From positions 62,001-126,000 of the forward strand of contig NZ_JACJHY010000022.1 of assembly GCF_014138625.1 (NCBI RefSeq): a stretch of 64,000 nucleotides of DNA, given 5' to 3'. Both the position numbers and the translations under genes were made by a program. Origin of the DNA: Aminobacter ciceronei (GTDB lineage Bacteria > Pseudomonadota > Alphaproteobacteria > Rhizobiales > Rhizobiaceae). Positions 43,885-52,420 of this stretch are shown piece after piece. Each line of letters starts with the position of its first letter. Within the stretch, counting starts at the first letter, position 1. Under the pieces are notes generated by a model. The model searched no databases. It had not been told where the DNA came from and saw nothing but the letters and a program-made list of their open reading frames with translations.

Positions 43885-45156
43885 ATGATCGCCAATATCG
43901 CACGCGCCGGATTGCTTCTCGCTGCCCTTGCGGTGGCAGGCTGTTCGGAATCCTCCGTGACCGACTTCGTGCCGCAGCACGCCAACCGCCAGCTGCCGGC
44001 CAAGATCATGGCCGAGATGAAGGCCAAGGGCATGAACAAGAGCTCGCCCGTGCTGGCGCGCGTGTTCAAGGAAGAAGGCAAGCTGGAAGTCTGGAAACAG
44101 AAGACCAACGGCCGCTACGACATCGTTGCCAGCTACGACATCTGCAAGATGTCGGGCAAGCTCGGCCCCAAATTCACCGAGGGCGACCGCCAGTCGCCGG
44201 AGGGGTTCTACACCGTGCGTCCGGGACAGATGAACCCGAACTCCAGCTATCACCTCGCCTTCAACATCGGCTATCCCAACGCCTTCGACCGCGCCAACGG
44301 CCGCACCGGCTCGAACCTGATGGTTCACGGCGCCTGCTCGTCGTCAGGTTGCTTCTCGATGACCGATGCCCAGATCGAGGAAATCTACGCCTTCGCGCGC
44401 GATGCCTTCAAGGGCGGCCAGACCGAATTCCAGGTCCAGTCCTATCCGTTCCGCATGACCGCGGCCAACATGGCCCGCTACCGCAACGACCCGAACTACC
44501 AGTTCTGGGCGATGCTGAAGGAAGGCTACGACCACTTCGAGATCACCAAGGTGCCGCCGAAAGTCGACGTCTGCGAAAAGCGCTACGTCTTCAACCAGGT
44601 CCCGGAAGCAGGTGGCACATTCAACCCGACGGGCGCCTGCCCTGCAGTGACCCAGCCGCAGGCGCTGCAGACCGCCTATCAGGCCTACAAGAGCAAGTAT
44701 GACGCTGCTTTCGCCAGCGCCACCGGTGGCGACATTCCCGCGCCCAAGCCGACGATTGCCGGCATCAAGGAAGCGGCAATCGTTTCGGACTGGACCAAGC
44801 GCCGTGCCCGCGGCGAGCGCGTGACCCTGGAGCCGCCGGCGATGGCCCAGGACGGCAGCATCGTCCAGACCACCGCCCGCATGGGCCGTATCGATTCGGC
44901 CGAAGGCCGCCGCATGGCAGCGCTCGATGCGGCAGCGGAAGCCAAGAAGAAGGCTGCCGAGGAAAAGGCGCAAGCCATCGCTGCCGCCAAGGCTGCCAAG
45001 CTTGCCGCCCAGCAGCAGGTCGAGATCGCCGCCGTGCCGCAGCCACAGCCCGCAGTGACCGAAGCGCCGACGCAGGCCGCCCAGGCGGCCCCCGCCGAAG
45101 AGGCAGGCGCTGCCACCAAGCTCAAGAAGAAGCTGCTCAACCTGTTCGGCAGCTGA
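43885..45156 (+). CDS. YafK-type L,D-transpeptidase lipoprotein
   Basis: A 423-residue envelope enzyme. A lipoprotein signal ends in the lipobox LAVAGC (Cys about 20). The L,D-transpeptidase catalytic motif is LMVHGACSSSGCFSM, with Cys as nucleophile. A C-terminal tail of about 120 residues is rich in Ala/Lys/Glu, probably a coiled or flexible segment. It may modify peptidoglycan or release Braun-type lipoproteins as YafK/DpaA does. The ATG at 43885 gives the clean signal. The TusA-like gene follows after five bases. Confidence 0.88.
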   Translation: MIANIARAGLLLAALAVAGCSESSVTDFVPQHANRQLPAKIMAEMKAKGMNKSSPVLARVFKEEGKLEVWKQKTNGRYDIVASYDICKMSGKLGPKFTEGDRQSPEGFYTVRPGQMNPNSSYHLAFNIGYPNAFDRANGRTGSNLMVHGACSSSGCFSMTDAQIEEIYAFARDAFKGGQTEFQVQSYPFRMTAANMARYRNDPNYQFWAMLKEGYDHFEITKVPPKVDVCEKRYVFNQVPEAGGTFNPTGACPAVTQPQALQTAYQAYKSKYDAAFASATGGDIPAPKPTIAGIKEAAIVSDWTKRRARGERVTLEPPAMAQDGSIVQTTARMGRIDSAEGRRMAALDAAAEAKKKAAEEKAQAIAAAKAAKLAAQQQVEIAAVPQPQPAVTEAPTQAAQAAPAEEAGAATKLKKKLLNLFGS

Positions 45157-45161
45157 TCGGC

Positions 45162-45395
45162 GTGGGCGAAACCACCGACATCTACGATCTTAGGGGGCTC
45201 AATTGCCCCCTGCCCGTGCTCAAGGCCAAGCGCCGGCTCGCCGACATGTCATCAGGCGAGCTGTTGTGGCTCGAAACCACCGACCCGCTGGCTGTCATCG
45301 ACATCCCGGCCTTCTGCCAGGAGGCTGGCCACCGCCTGATCGAGACCACGGCCGTTTCAGGCGGCCACCGTTTTCTGGTCGAACGCGGAAGCTGA
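45162..45395 (+). CDS. TusA/SirA-family sulfurtransferase-like protein
   Basis: A 77-residue protein with the TusA signature CPxP (DLRGLNCPLPVLKAKRRL; Cys about 15). It ends with a beta-strand region TAVSGGHRFLVERGS. TusA relays sulfur for tRNA thiolation and molybdenum cofactor; standalone relatives in alphaproteobacteria are unassigned. It starts at GTG 45162. It is close behind the L,D-transpeptidase gene but functionally unrelated, so the pair may be only cotranscribed. Confidence 0.9.
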   Translation: MGETTDIYDLRGLNCPLPVLKAKRRLADMSSGELLWLETTDPLAVIDIPAFCQEAGHRLIETTAVSGGHRFLVERGS

Positions 45396-45434
45396 GTTCG
45401 GAGTCGGTGCGTCCTTGGAGGCAGCGACAAGACC

Positions 45435-46568
45435 CTACCGCCCGGCGATCGCCAGCGGGTTGTTTTCCATCGCTTCGCGGTCCGGCGTGTCGATGGCAGG
45501 TTTGTTGACGAAGGCGGCAAACAGGCGTTCGACATAGTCGCGCGGCAGGTCGATGCCGATCAGCACAAGCCTTGTGCCGCGAACCGCATCCGGCCATGAC
45601 GGCAAGCGTGCCGGCGGATGCAGCAGTTTCTGCACGCCATGGATGACCAACGGCCGCTCCCGGTCTTCCAGCAGTTCGACGATGCCCTTGATCCGCAACA
45701 GCTTGTCGCCTTGCGTCGACAGCAACAGGTCGAGGAACATCTCGACCGTCGAGAAAGGCAGCGCGCCGGCGTGCGTCAGCGAGAACGAGCCGACCCGGCT
45801 GTCGTGATGATGGCCATGGTCGTGATCATGATGATGGTCACCGTGGTGATGATGGTGACCGTGGTCACCGTGATGGTGGTGAAGATCGTGCGCTTGCGCC
45901 CCGCCCAGCCAGCGGCGTACGTCCGCGGTCTTGGTCGCCGGGTCATAGAGCCCGCACTGCAACAGCTTTGCCACCGCTGCACCTTCGACGTCGCGGATTT
46001 CGGCACCCGGGTTGATGCGGGCAAGCCGCGCCCTGAGCGCATCGAGCCATTCGGCATCGTCGACGAGATCGGCCTTGGTCAGCACGATGCGGTCGGCCAC
46101 CGCCACCTGCTTGGCCGCCTCGACATGGGCGTCGAGCGTCGATGCACCATTGACCGCATCGACAAGGGTGATGACGCCGTCGAGCCGGCAGGCGTGGATG
46201 AGTGCGGGATGGCCCATGATCGACTGCAGCACCGGCACCGGATCGGCAAGGCCGGTGGTCTCGATCACAACCCGCGCCAGCCGCTCGATTCGGCCGGTTT
46301 GCAGGCGGTCAACGAGATCGGCCAGCGTGTCGACGAGCTCGCCGCGCACGGTGCAGCAGAGGCAGCCGTCGGACAGCTCGATGACACCGTCGGAGGCCTT
46401 TTCGACCAGCAGGTGGTCGATGGCGACATCGCCGAATTCGTTGATGATGACCGCCGTGTCGGTCAGCTCCGGATCCTTGAGCAGCCGGTTGAGCAGCGTC
46501 GTCTTGCCGGCGCCGAGAAAGCCGGTCAGCACCGATACCGGGATCGGGAAAACTGCCTGCGAATTCAC
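45435..46568 (-). CDS. COG0523 (CobW/ZigA-like) metallochaperone GTPase
   Basis: A 377-residue G3E GTPase. Walker A is TGFLGAGKTTLLNRLL, the metal motif CxCC is C69-L-C71-C72, the base motif is TKADLV, and a histidine/aspartate-rich loop with more than 15 His spans residues 227-256. A CobW_C domain follows. Such proteins deliver zinc (or cobalt) to client enzymes under shortage. It overlaps the upstream D,D-carboxypeptidase gene by four bases, and cobS-cobT are 10 kb away. No Zur box was identified. Confidence 0.9.
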   Translation of the reverse strand: MNSQAVFPIPVSVLTGFLGAGKTTLLNRLLKDPELTDTAVIINEFGDVAIDHLLVEKASDGVIELSDGCLCCTVRGELVDTLADLVDRLQTGRIERLARVVIETTGLADPVPVLQSIMGHPALIHACRLDGVITLVDAVNGASTLDAHVEAAKQVAVADRIVLTKADLVDDAEWLDALRARLARINPGAEIRDVEGAAVAKLLQCGLYDPATKTADVRRWLGGAQAHDLHHHHGDHGHHHHHGDHHHDHDHGHHHDSRVGSFSLTHAGALPFSTVEMFLDLLLSTQGDKLLRIKGIVELLEDRERPLVIHGVQKLLHPPARLPSWPDAVRGTRLVLIGIDLPRDYVERLFAAFVNKPAIDTPDREAMENNPLAIAGR

Positions 46569-47713
46569 GAGCGCGCCTGAACCTTGCCAGCGACAGGGGC
46601 AGCACCAATCGGTGCCGGCCTGTCGGGACGCCAGGTCGGCAACGGCACGCCCGTCTCGATGACGATGTCGCGGCCGCCGAGCGCCTTGGGCATCGGCCCG
46701 GTGGCGCCGCCGAGGCTGACGGTGACCCAGTTACGCTGGCGTGTCATTTCAGGAATGATCGAGACCTTGTCGGGCGCAGCCCCTGCCTCGGTCGGCGCCG
46801 GCCCATCGGAAGCCGCATGCTTGGCCTTGGGCGAGCAGACTTCCTCGCGCATGCTCGTCGCGACGTCGCGGTTGTCGCCATAGGGCGCAAGCCCTGTAAC
46901 GCTGACCGACGCGCCGTTGCGGACGAATCCGGTCTGCAGCATCTTCGCCGCCTCTTCGGCGCGATTGTCTGGTGAATCCGCGCCGAGCACGATCGCCGCA
47001 AGTGTCCTGCCGTCGCGGGTGGCGGTGGCGATCAGGTTGAAGCCGGATTCGCAGACAAAGCCTGTTTTCATGCCGTCGGTGCCGGGGAAGCGGCCGACCA
47101 GCGGATTGAAGTTCTTGAGTTTGGCCTTGCCGGCAATGATGCCTTCGATGTCGAAATAGGCGGCATATTCAGGATATTCGAGGCGGATCGCCCTGACCAG
47201 GATCGCAAGGTCGCGCGCCGTCGTATACTGCTCGGGATCGTGGAGGCCGTTGGCATTGACCCAGTGGCTGCCGACCATGCCGAGGCGCTGCGCCTCGGCG
47301 TTCATCCGTGCGGCGAAGGCCTCTGGCGTGCCGCCGACATTTTCGCCGATCGCCGCCGCCACGTCGTTGGCCGACTTGACCATGATGATCTTCAGCGCGT
47401 TGTCGAGCGTCAGCACGGAACCCGGCTTGTAGCCCATCTTGGCCGGCGGGAAGGCCGCCGCCTTCTTGGAGATCTTGATCGGCGAATTGAGCGCCAGCTC
47501 GCCAGCCTTAACGGCGCGGAAGGCGGTATAGGCGGTCATCAGCTTGGTCAGCGAGGCTGGATGCCAGCGCTTGAACGCTTCCTGGTGCTCGATGACGGCG
47601 CCCGAATTGACGTCGAAAAGCATCGCCGGATTGGCCGACGCGGGGACAGCGCCCAGCACGGTTGCGACCGTTAGGCCGAGGAGCATGCTTCTGACGAACC
47701 TAATCTTCATCAT
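46565..47713 (-). CDS. D-alanyl-D-alanine carboxypeptidase (PBP5/6-like)
   Basis: A 382-residue periplasmic serine enzyme trimming peptidoglycan stem peptides. A signal peptide (LLGLTVATVLGAVPASA) precedes the active-site motifs: SxxK in HPASLTKLM (Ser54), SxN in VKSANDV, and KTG in GMKTGFV. The start is ATG 47713; an earlier TTG is less likely. It overlaps the COG0523 GTPase by four bases, making an unusual serine-enzyme/metallochaperone operon. Confidence 0.93.
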   Translation of the reverse strand: MMKIRFVRSMLLGLTVATVLGAVPASANPAMLFDVNSGAVIEHQEAFKRWHPASLTKLMTAYTAFRAVKAGELALNSPIKISKKAAAFPPAKMGYKPGSVLTLDNALKIIMVKSANDVAAAIGENVGGTPEAFAARMNAEAQRLGMVGSHWVNANGLHDPEQYTTARDLAILVRAIRLEYPEYAAYFDIEGIIAGKAKLKNFNPLVGRFPGTDGMKTGFVCESGFNLIATATRDGRTLAAIVLGADSPDNRAEEAAKMLQTGFVRNGASVSVTGLAPYGDNRDVATSMREEVCSPKAKHAASDGPAPTEAGAAPDKVSIIPEMTRQRNWVTVSLGGATGPMPKALGGRDIVIETGVPLPTWRPDRPAPIGAAPVAGKVQARS

Positions 47714-47941
47714 CAAATCCGAAATCGCCTCTTGCCGATCATAGCCGGCCGTCCATAAGATTTCCGTAAACCGGGATGGCGACGCGCTGGCCGGTACGAA
47801 AGACCCATGGCCACGGCGTCGCCGCCGCTGCTAAATAACCTATGTGACGCCAAGATGGCAGAGCTTGGGCGATCACAATTGCGAATCCGGACCCCTGGCT
47901 CAACAATCAGACGGTCCAACACACAGGAAGTCGAGACCAAC

Positions 47942-49105
47942 ATGCCGATCCTGAACCGAGCCGCCGAAATGCAGGACGAGATCGCCGGCTGGCGCCGTCA
48001 CCTGCACCAGAAGCCGGAACTCAATTTCGACGTCTTCGAGACCGCCGACTTCGTCAAAGCCAAGCTCGAGGAGTTCGGCTGTGACGAGATCGTCACCGGC
48101 CTCGGCAAGACGGGCGTCGTCGGCATCATCAAGGGCAGCCTCGGTGCAGGCGGCGTCGTTGGCCTGCGCGCCGACATGGACGCGCTGCCGATCGAGGAGA
48201 TCACCGGCAAGCCTTATGCTTCGACAGTACCGGGCAAGATGCATGCCTGCGGCCATGACGGCCACACGGCGATGCTTCTGGGTGCCGCCAAATATCTCGC
48301 CGAGACGCGCAATTTCGCCGGCCAGGTGGCCGTCATCTTCCAGCCGGCCGAAGAAGGCGGCGGCGGCGGCAACGAGATGGTCAAGGACGGCATGATGGAG
48401 CGCTTCGGCATCCAGAAGGTGTTCGGCATGCACAACATGCCGAGCCTGCCGGTTGGCCAGTTTGCCATCCGCCCGGGCGCGATCATGGCGGCGACCGCCG
48501 AGTTCACCATCACCGTCAAGGGCAAGGGCGGCCATGCCGCCATGCCGCACCGCGCCATCGACCCGATCGTCGCCGGCAGCCAGCTGGTGACGGCTCTGCA
48601 GGCGATCGCCTCGCGCAACACCGATCCGGCCGAGGCGATCGTCGTTTCGGTGACCAAGTTCCTCGCCGGCACCGCCTACAACATCATTCCCGAGCAGGCT
48701 GTCATTGCCGGCACCGTGCGCACGCTGAAGAAGGAAATCGCCAAGCTCGCCGAGGAGCGCATGGGCGCCATCTGCCGCGGCGTGGCGGAAGCCACCGGCA
48801 CTGCGATCGAGCTCGACTACGACGCCAACTACCCCGTCACCTTCAACCACGAGAACGAGACCGTGTTCGCAGGCGATGTCGCTGCCTCAGTCGCCGGCGA
48901 GCCGCAGGTGCACCGAGCGATCCAGCCGCTGATGGGCGGCGAGGACTTTTCCTACATGCTCGAAGCCCGCCCCGGCGCCTTCATCTTCATCGGCAATGGC
49001 GACACCGCCAACCTCCACCACCCCGCCTACGACTTCAACGACGAAGCCATCCCGCACGGCGTCAGCTACTGGGTCCGCCTCGCCGAAACCGCGCTCGCGG
49101 CCTGA
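47942..49105 (+). CDS. M20 amidohydrolase (hippurate hydrolase-like)
   Basis: A 387-residue M20D metallopeptidase. The metal-site motifs are VGLRADMDALPIEE, HACGHDGHTAMLLG, FQPAEEGGGGGNEM and the late histidine in PLMGGEDFSYM; the dimerisation region contains HAAMPHRAIDPI. Such enzymes release amino acids from N-acyl conjugates. The substrate is uncertain. The ATG at 47942 starts the domain; an open upstream stretch from 47807 lacks features. A stable hairpin follows at 49163. Confidence 0.92.
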   Translation: MPILNRAAEMQDEIAGWRRHLHQKPELNFDVFETADFVKAKLEEFGCDEIVTGLGKTGVVGIIKGSLGAGGVVGLRADMDALPIEEITGKPYASTVPGKMHACGHDGHTAMLLGAAKYLAETRNFAGQVAVIFQPAEEGGGGGNEMVKDGMMERFGIQKVFGMHNMPSLPVGQFAIRPGAIMAATAEFTITVKGKGGHAAMPHRAIDPIVAGSQLVTALQAIASRNTDPAEAIVVSVTKFLAGTAYNIIPEQAVIAGTVRTLKKEIAKLAEERMGAICRGVAEATGTAIELDYDANYPVTFNHENETVFAGDVAASVAGEPQVHRAIQPLMGGEDFSYMLEARPGAFIFIGNGDTANLHHPAYDFNDEAIPHGVSYWVRLAETALAA

Positions 49106-49162
49106 CCTTCGCCGTCCAAACACGTCCATGGCTGCCAACCGGCCCTGGACGCGGAAACAGCA

Positions 49163-49187
49163 TTTGGCGGCATCAGCCGCCGCCAAA
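49163..49187 (+). terminator. Hairpin after the M20 gene
   Basis: TTTGGCGGC (49163-49171) pairs with GCCGCCAAA (49179-49187) over a 7-base loop, 58 bases after the stop. No T-run. Confidence 0.5.
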
Positions 49188-49216
49188 ACGTTTCAGGCGC
49201 GGCCTGCCAAAAACCG

Positions 49217-49245
49217 TTGGCGAATCCGCTCGAAGCCGCTATGTG
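49217..49245 (+). promoter_or_regulatory. Promoter of tRNA-Arg
   Basis: TTGGCG (49217-49222), 17-base spacer, TATGTG (49240-49245). It lies 12 bases before tRNA position 1, a normal distance for a stable-RNA promoter. Confidence 0.55.
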
Positions 49246-49256
49246 TGCAGCCGAGT

Positions 49257-49333
49257 GGTCCCGTAGCTCAGTAGGATAGAGCGGCAGATTCCTAATCTGT
49301 AGGTCACAGGTTCGATTCCTGTCGGGATCACCA
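49257..49333 (+). tRNA. tRNA-Arg (anticodon CCT)
   Basis: Acceptor GGTCCCG pairs with CGGGATC (one G-U). The anticodon stem GCAGA/TCTGT closes loop TTCCTAA with CCT, reading AGG codons. The T-arm ACAGG-TTCGATT-CCTGT is perfect and CCA is encoded (49331-49333). No 3'-end duplication suggesting an integrated element was seen in the flanks. Confidence 0.95.
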
Positions 49334-49561
49334 CTCCATTCTCTCGCAGATGTGTTTGAATGCGGCGCAATCGCATTTTGCATGCCCTCGGCGATCTGTG
49401 TATCCAAATTCATTCACCTCAATACTCATCTATGCCAACTGCTCATAGCTGTGTGCTGAAAATTCACTTTTCTGACTGACCGAACTTTCCTCAACTGACC
49501 ACTCCGCCACAGGCCCCAAGCGAGGAACGCGGGCTGGCGGCCAACCGTCGGGAGGGACGTC

Positions 49562-51298
49562 ATGACATCAAGGATTATCGCGATCGGCTGTTCGGTGCTG
49601 GCGCTGACGGCCGGCGTGGCTCGTGCCGCCGACTGGGGCAGCAAGGTGCCGACGGAGATCAACATCACCGACCCCTACCTCAAGCAGTGGAACGCGCTGA
49701 CCTACGACAAGGCACCGCCGGCGCTGGAGCCAGGTAAGGATTATGGCATGTCGGAGGACGGCACCTTCCGTGCGCCGCGCGCCACGCCGCTGGGCGGCAG
49801 CCCGGCCTTTCCGGGACAGCTGGAGGCCTGGGACGACAAGAGCTACAGCCAGAATGTCGAGGAGATCGCATTTTACCCGCACATCAGCTCGCCCTGGCAT
49901 GCCTGGCCCGACGTCGCCGACTTCGACGGCAAGCGCTACATGTATGTGCACGACCGCGACTACATGCGGGTGCTCGACATCACCGACCCGGCCAAGGCCA
50001 AGGTCGTCTATTCCAGGGGCGGCGTGTGGGGGCCGGAAGGTTCGAGCGAGGACTGGGACGCCAAGACGGTCCAGGACTATTTCGGCGGCATCACCATCGC
50101 CTGGAGCGCGAAGCTGCAGAAGAACGTCGTCGTCGCTTCCTACGAGATCGGCCGCTTCGGCATCCTCGACAACAAGCGCACCCAGCCCGACATCGTCGCG
50201 ACCTTGCGCAACTACAATTCGCTCAAGGGCTTCAAGGTCTATGAGATGAACGGGCCGACGCCCGACGACTGGAAGCTGATCGCCACCCGCACCACCGACA
50301 CCAAGAACCCAAATGCGCCCGTTGGCCAGCAGGAGGGCTCGGGCTCGCTCGACGCACCCGCCTGGTTCGGCGGCAAATACATGTACCTATCGGCGGCCCC
50401 CGACGATTCTTACGCACTGACCGAATACCCCGATTACCTGCACTCGCCGGGCTATCAGGTCTGGGATATGTCGGACCCGGCCAATCCGGTCTTTGTCAGC
50501 CAGGTGACGGTGCCCGGCCAGGTGGTCGGCGACAAGGCAAGCGAGGACGCCTATTTGATGAACCCGCGCGCAGGAAACCGCACGTCATGGATGGGTTCGC
50601 GCATGCCGCTCTTCCTGCCGACCCCGGTTGAAAAGGGCGGCAAGGTCGCTTTCGGCGCGATGGGCGGGCTCGGCCTCTACACCTTCGATCTTTCCAATCC
50701 CGACAGGCCGGAGATCAAGGGGCATGTCGAGACAGCACCGAGCTTTGCCGGCACCGAGTTCGACAATGTCGACACCAGCCAGTATGCGCGCACCGGATAC
50801 GTCTTCGCCAATGGCTATCCGATGAACTCGAACTGCTACGAGCCCTACAAGGATGTGCTGGTGATCGACGCCAAGGATGTGGCGGCACCCAAGGTGGTGG
50901 CGACCTTCCCGCGGCCAACACCGCCGCAGGAAGCGAAATTCACCGACTATTGCCAGCGCAAAGGCAGCTTCGGGCCCAAGCGCTCCGGCACCACGCACCA
51001 GCCAGGCCATGGCCGCGACGGCATCGTGCCTTACGCCTTCTACAATGCCGGGCTGCAGATCTTCGACGTCAAGGACCCGGCGCAGCCGAAGATTACAGGC
51101 TATTTCGTGCCGCGTTTCCCCACGACTTCGGAAATGCCCGACTACACTTTCGACAATGCCAGCTTCGCGGTGTTCACCGAATATGACCGCAACATCATCT
51201 GGCTGTTTTCGGTCGGCGGCGTGCATGCGCTGAAGACGCCGCTGCTCGGCGAGCCCAAGCTGGGCATGAGCGACCAGGTCTGGCCGCCGCGCAGCTGA
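49562..51298 (+). CDS. Secreted LVIVD-repeat beta-propeller protein
   Basis: A 578-residue exported protein. The signal peptide ends at GVARA-AD (about residue 22). Then come LVIVD-type strands: YMYVHDRDYMRVLDITDPAK, GYQVWDMSDPANPVFVSQV, GLYTFDLSNPDRPEIKGHV, VLVIDAKDVAAPKVVATF and LQIFDVKDPAQPKITGYF. About five such blades are recognisable, suggesting a propeller. No catalytic motif is apparent. GGGAGGGACGTC precedes the ATG at 49562. It stands alone between the tRNA and the orphan atpB. Confidence 0.85.
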   Translation: MTSRIIAIGCSVLALTAGVARAADWGSKVPTEINITDPYLKQWNALTYDKAPPALEPGKDYGMSEDGTFRAPRATPLGGSPAFPGQLEAWDDKSYSQNVEEIAFYPHISSPWHAWPDVADFDGKRYMYVHDRDYMRVLDITDPAKAKVVYSRGGVWGPEGSSEDWDAKTVQDYFGGITIAWSAKLQKNVVVASYEIGRFGILDNKRTQPDIVATLRNYNSLKGFKVYEMNGPTPDDWKLIATRTTDTKNPNAPVGQQEGSGSLDAPAWFGGKYMYLSAAPDDSYALTEYPDYLHSPGYQVWDMSDPANPVFVSQVTVPGQVVGDKASEDAYLMNPRAGNRTSWMGSRMPLFLPTPVEKGGKVAFGAMGGLGLYTFDLSNPDRPEIKGHVETAPSFAGTEFDNVDTSQYARTGYVFANGYPMNSNCYEPYKDVLVIDAKDVAAPKVVATFPRPTPPQEAKFTDYCQRKGSFGPKRSGTTHQPGHGRDGIVPYAFYNAGLQIFDVKDPAQPKITGYFVPRFPTTSEMPDYTFDNASFAVFTEYDRNIIWLFSVGGVHALKTPLLGEPKLGMSDQVWPPRS

Positions 51299-51321
51299 GC
51301 CGATCCATCGCTTCGACGTTC

Positions 51322-51350
51322 AAACCCCGGCTTTACGCCGGGGTTTTTGT
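51322..51350 (+). terminator. Intrinsic terminator of the LVIVD gene
   Basis: AAACCCCGGC (51322-51331), loop TTTAC, GCCGGGGTTT (51337-51346), followed by TTGT. It also lies just past the convergent atpB stop. Confidence 0.9.
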
Positions 51351-51372
51351 TTTGTCGCAAAAGCTCGCCCGT

Positions 51373-52122
51373 TCAGTGCCCGGGGTGCAGCGCGTCGTTG
51401 AGATACATGCAGGTCAGCATGGTGAAGATGTAGGCCTGGATCACCGCCATCAGAAGTTCGAGCGCGGTCAGCGCGACCGTCATGGTCAGCGGCAGCACGG
51501 CGGCGAAGATGCCGAGCGTGCCCATGCTGCCGAGGCTGACGACGAAGCCGGCAAAGACCTTGAGCGTGATGTGGCCGGCCAGCATGACGGCAAACAGGCG
51601 CACCGAATGGCTGATCGGCCGCGAGATGTAGGAGACGATCTCGATCGGCACGATGATCGGCGCCAAAGCCAGCGGCACGCCGGATGGCAAAAACAGCCGG
51701 AAAAAACCGAGCCCGTTCTTCCAGATGCCGTAGAGCGTCACCGTGCCGAACACGATCATGGCGAAAGAGAAGGTGACGATGATGTGGCTGGTGACCGTGA
51801 AGGCATAAGGAAACATCCCGGCCAGGTTGGCAATCAGGATGAAGACGAACAGCGAAAACACCAGCGGGAAGAACTTCATGCCGCCCTCGCCGGCATTTTC
51901 GCGCAACGTCCTGGAGACGAATTCGTAGATCAGCTCGGTGATCGACTGCAGCCGGGTCGGCACAAGGGCGCGGGCGCTGGTCGAGACCAGCAGGAACAGC
52001 CCGCCGAACACCGCGACGCCGACCATGTAGGCGGCGGAGTTGGTGAAGGCGATCTCCTGGCCGGCAAACTCGAACAGGGTGAAGATCGGCTTGATTTCAA
52101 ATTGCTCTATCGGTCCGGCCAT
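51373..52122 (-). CDS. atpB: Orphan ATP synthase F0 subunit a (divergent AtpB)
   Basis: A 249-residue membrane protein with the F0 subunit a layout and the alphaproteobacterial ending [11 protein letters not shown]. The essential proton-channel Arg175 is in [15 protein letters not shown]. The Asn four residues after it (SVRLFANM in standard rhizobial AtpB; Asn214 in E. coli) is Val179, and the Leu before is His172. The late Glu222 and Gln229 of the proton half-channel are present. The expected neighbours atpI, atpE, atpF are absent: LVIVD lies on one side, the bkd operon on the other. A good ribosome site (GGAGAGG) suggests translation. Confidence 0.93.
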   Translation of the reverse strand: MAGPIEQFEIKPIFTLFEFAGQEIAFTNSAAYMVGVAVFGGLFLLVSTSARALVPTRLQSITELIYEFVSRTLRENAGEGGMKFFPLVFSLFVFILIANLAGMFPYAFTVTSHIIVTFSFAMIVFGTVTLYGIWKNGLGFFRLFLPSGVPLALAPIIVPIEIVSYISRPISHSVRLFAVMLAGHITLKVFAGFVVSLGSMGTLGIFAAVLPLTMTVALTALELLMAVIQAYIFTMLTCMYLNDALHPGH

Positions 52123-52420
52123 GGCGCCTCTCCGGTCTGGTCAATGCGAATGCGAAAGCGCGCGCCCCGGAACCCGATCCGGAAGCCTGACAGGGTCGAG
52201 CGCACAGGGCAGTCCGCGACGCGGAGGCTGCATGTTTTCGCGGTTTCAAGGGGTGAATCAGTTCAGGTGACAAGTCTGCGGCGCCATCTCTTGGATGGGG
52301 CCGTCCCCGAACGTACTAGGCACTGGTCGTCCAGTGCGTGGGCTTGTTAGCCCAGCTGGCCGGCTTGGGCAAGGCTGGAGGGGACGCGGCTTTGCGCCGC
52401 GTCCCTGATATCAACTGGCA
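52123..52420. other. Non-coding stretch between atpB and lpd
   Basis: No gene is evident. Near the lpd stop, GGGACGCGGC (52381-52390) and GCCGCGTCCC (52396-52405) form a perfect 10-base stem, a likely terminator for the bkd operon although no T-run follows. CACTGG-TCGT-CCAGTG (52321-52336) is a further small hairpin. The upstream part should hold the atpB promoter but none is clear. Confidence 0.6.

Noticed and set aside
43885-45156. L,D-transpeptidase and TusA-like gene as one sulfur or cell-wall system
   Set aside because: Close spacing only; no shared pathway is supported by sequence.
45800-45890. Repeated GTGATGATG-like bases as a CRISPR or tandem repeat
   Set aside because: They encode the His/Asp-rich metal loop of the COG0523 GTPase.
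49257-49561. tRNA-Arg as an integration site of a mobile element
   Set aside because: I found no duplicated tRNA 3' end, integrase or change of gene style on either side; XerD here is the housekeeping type.
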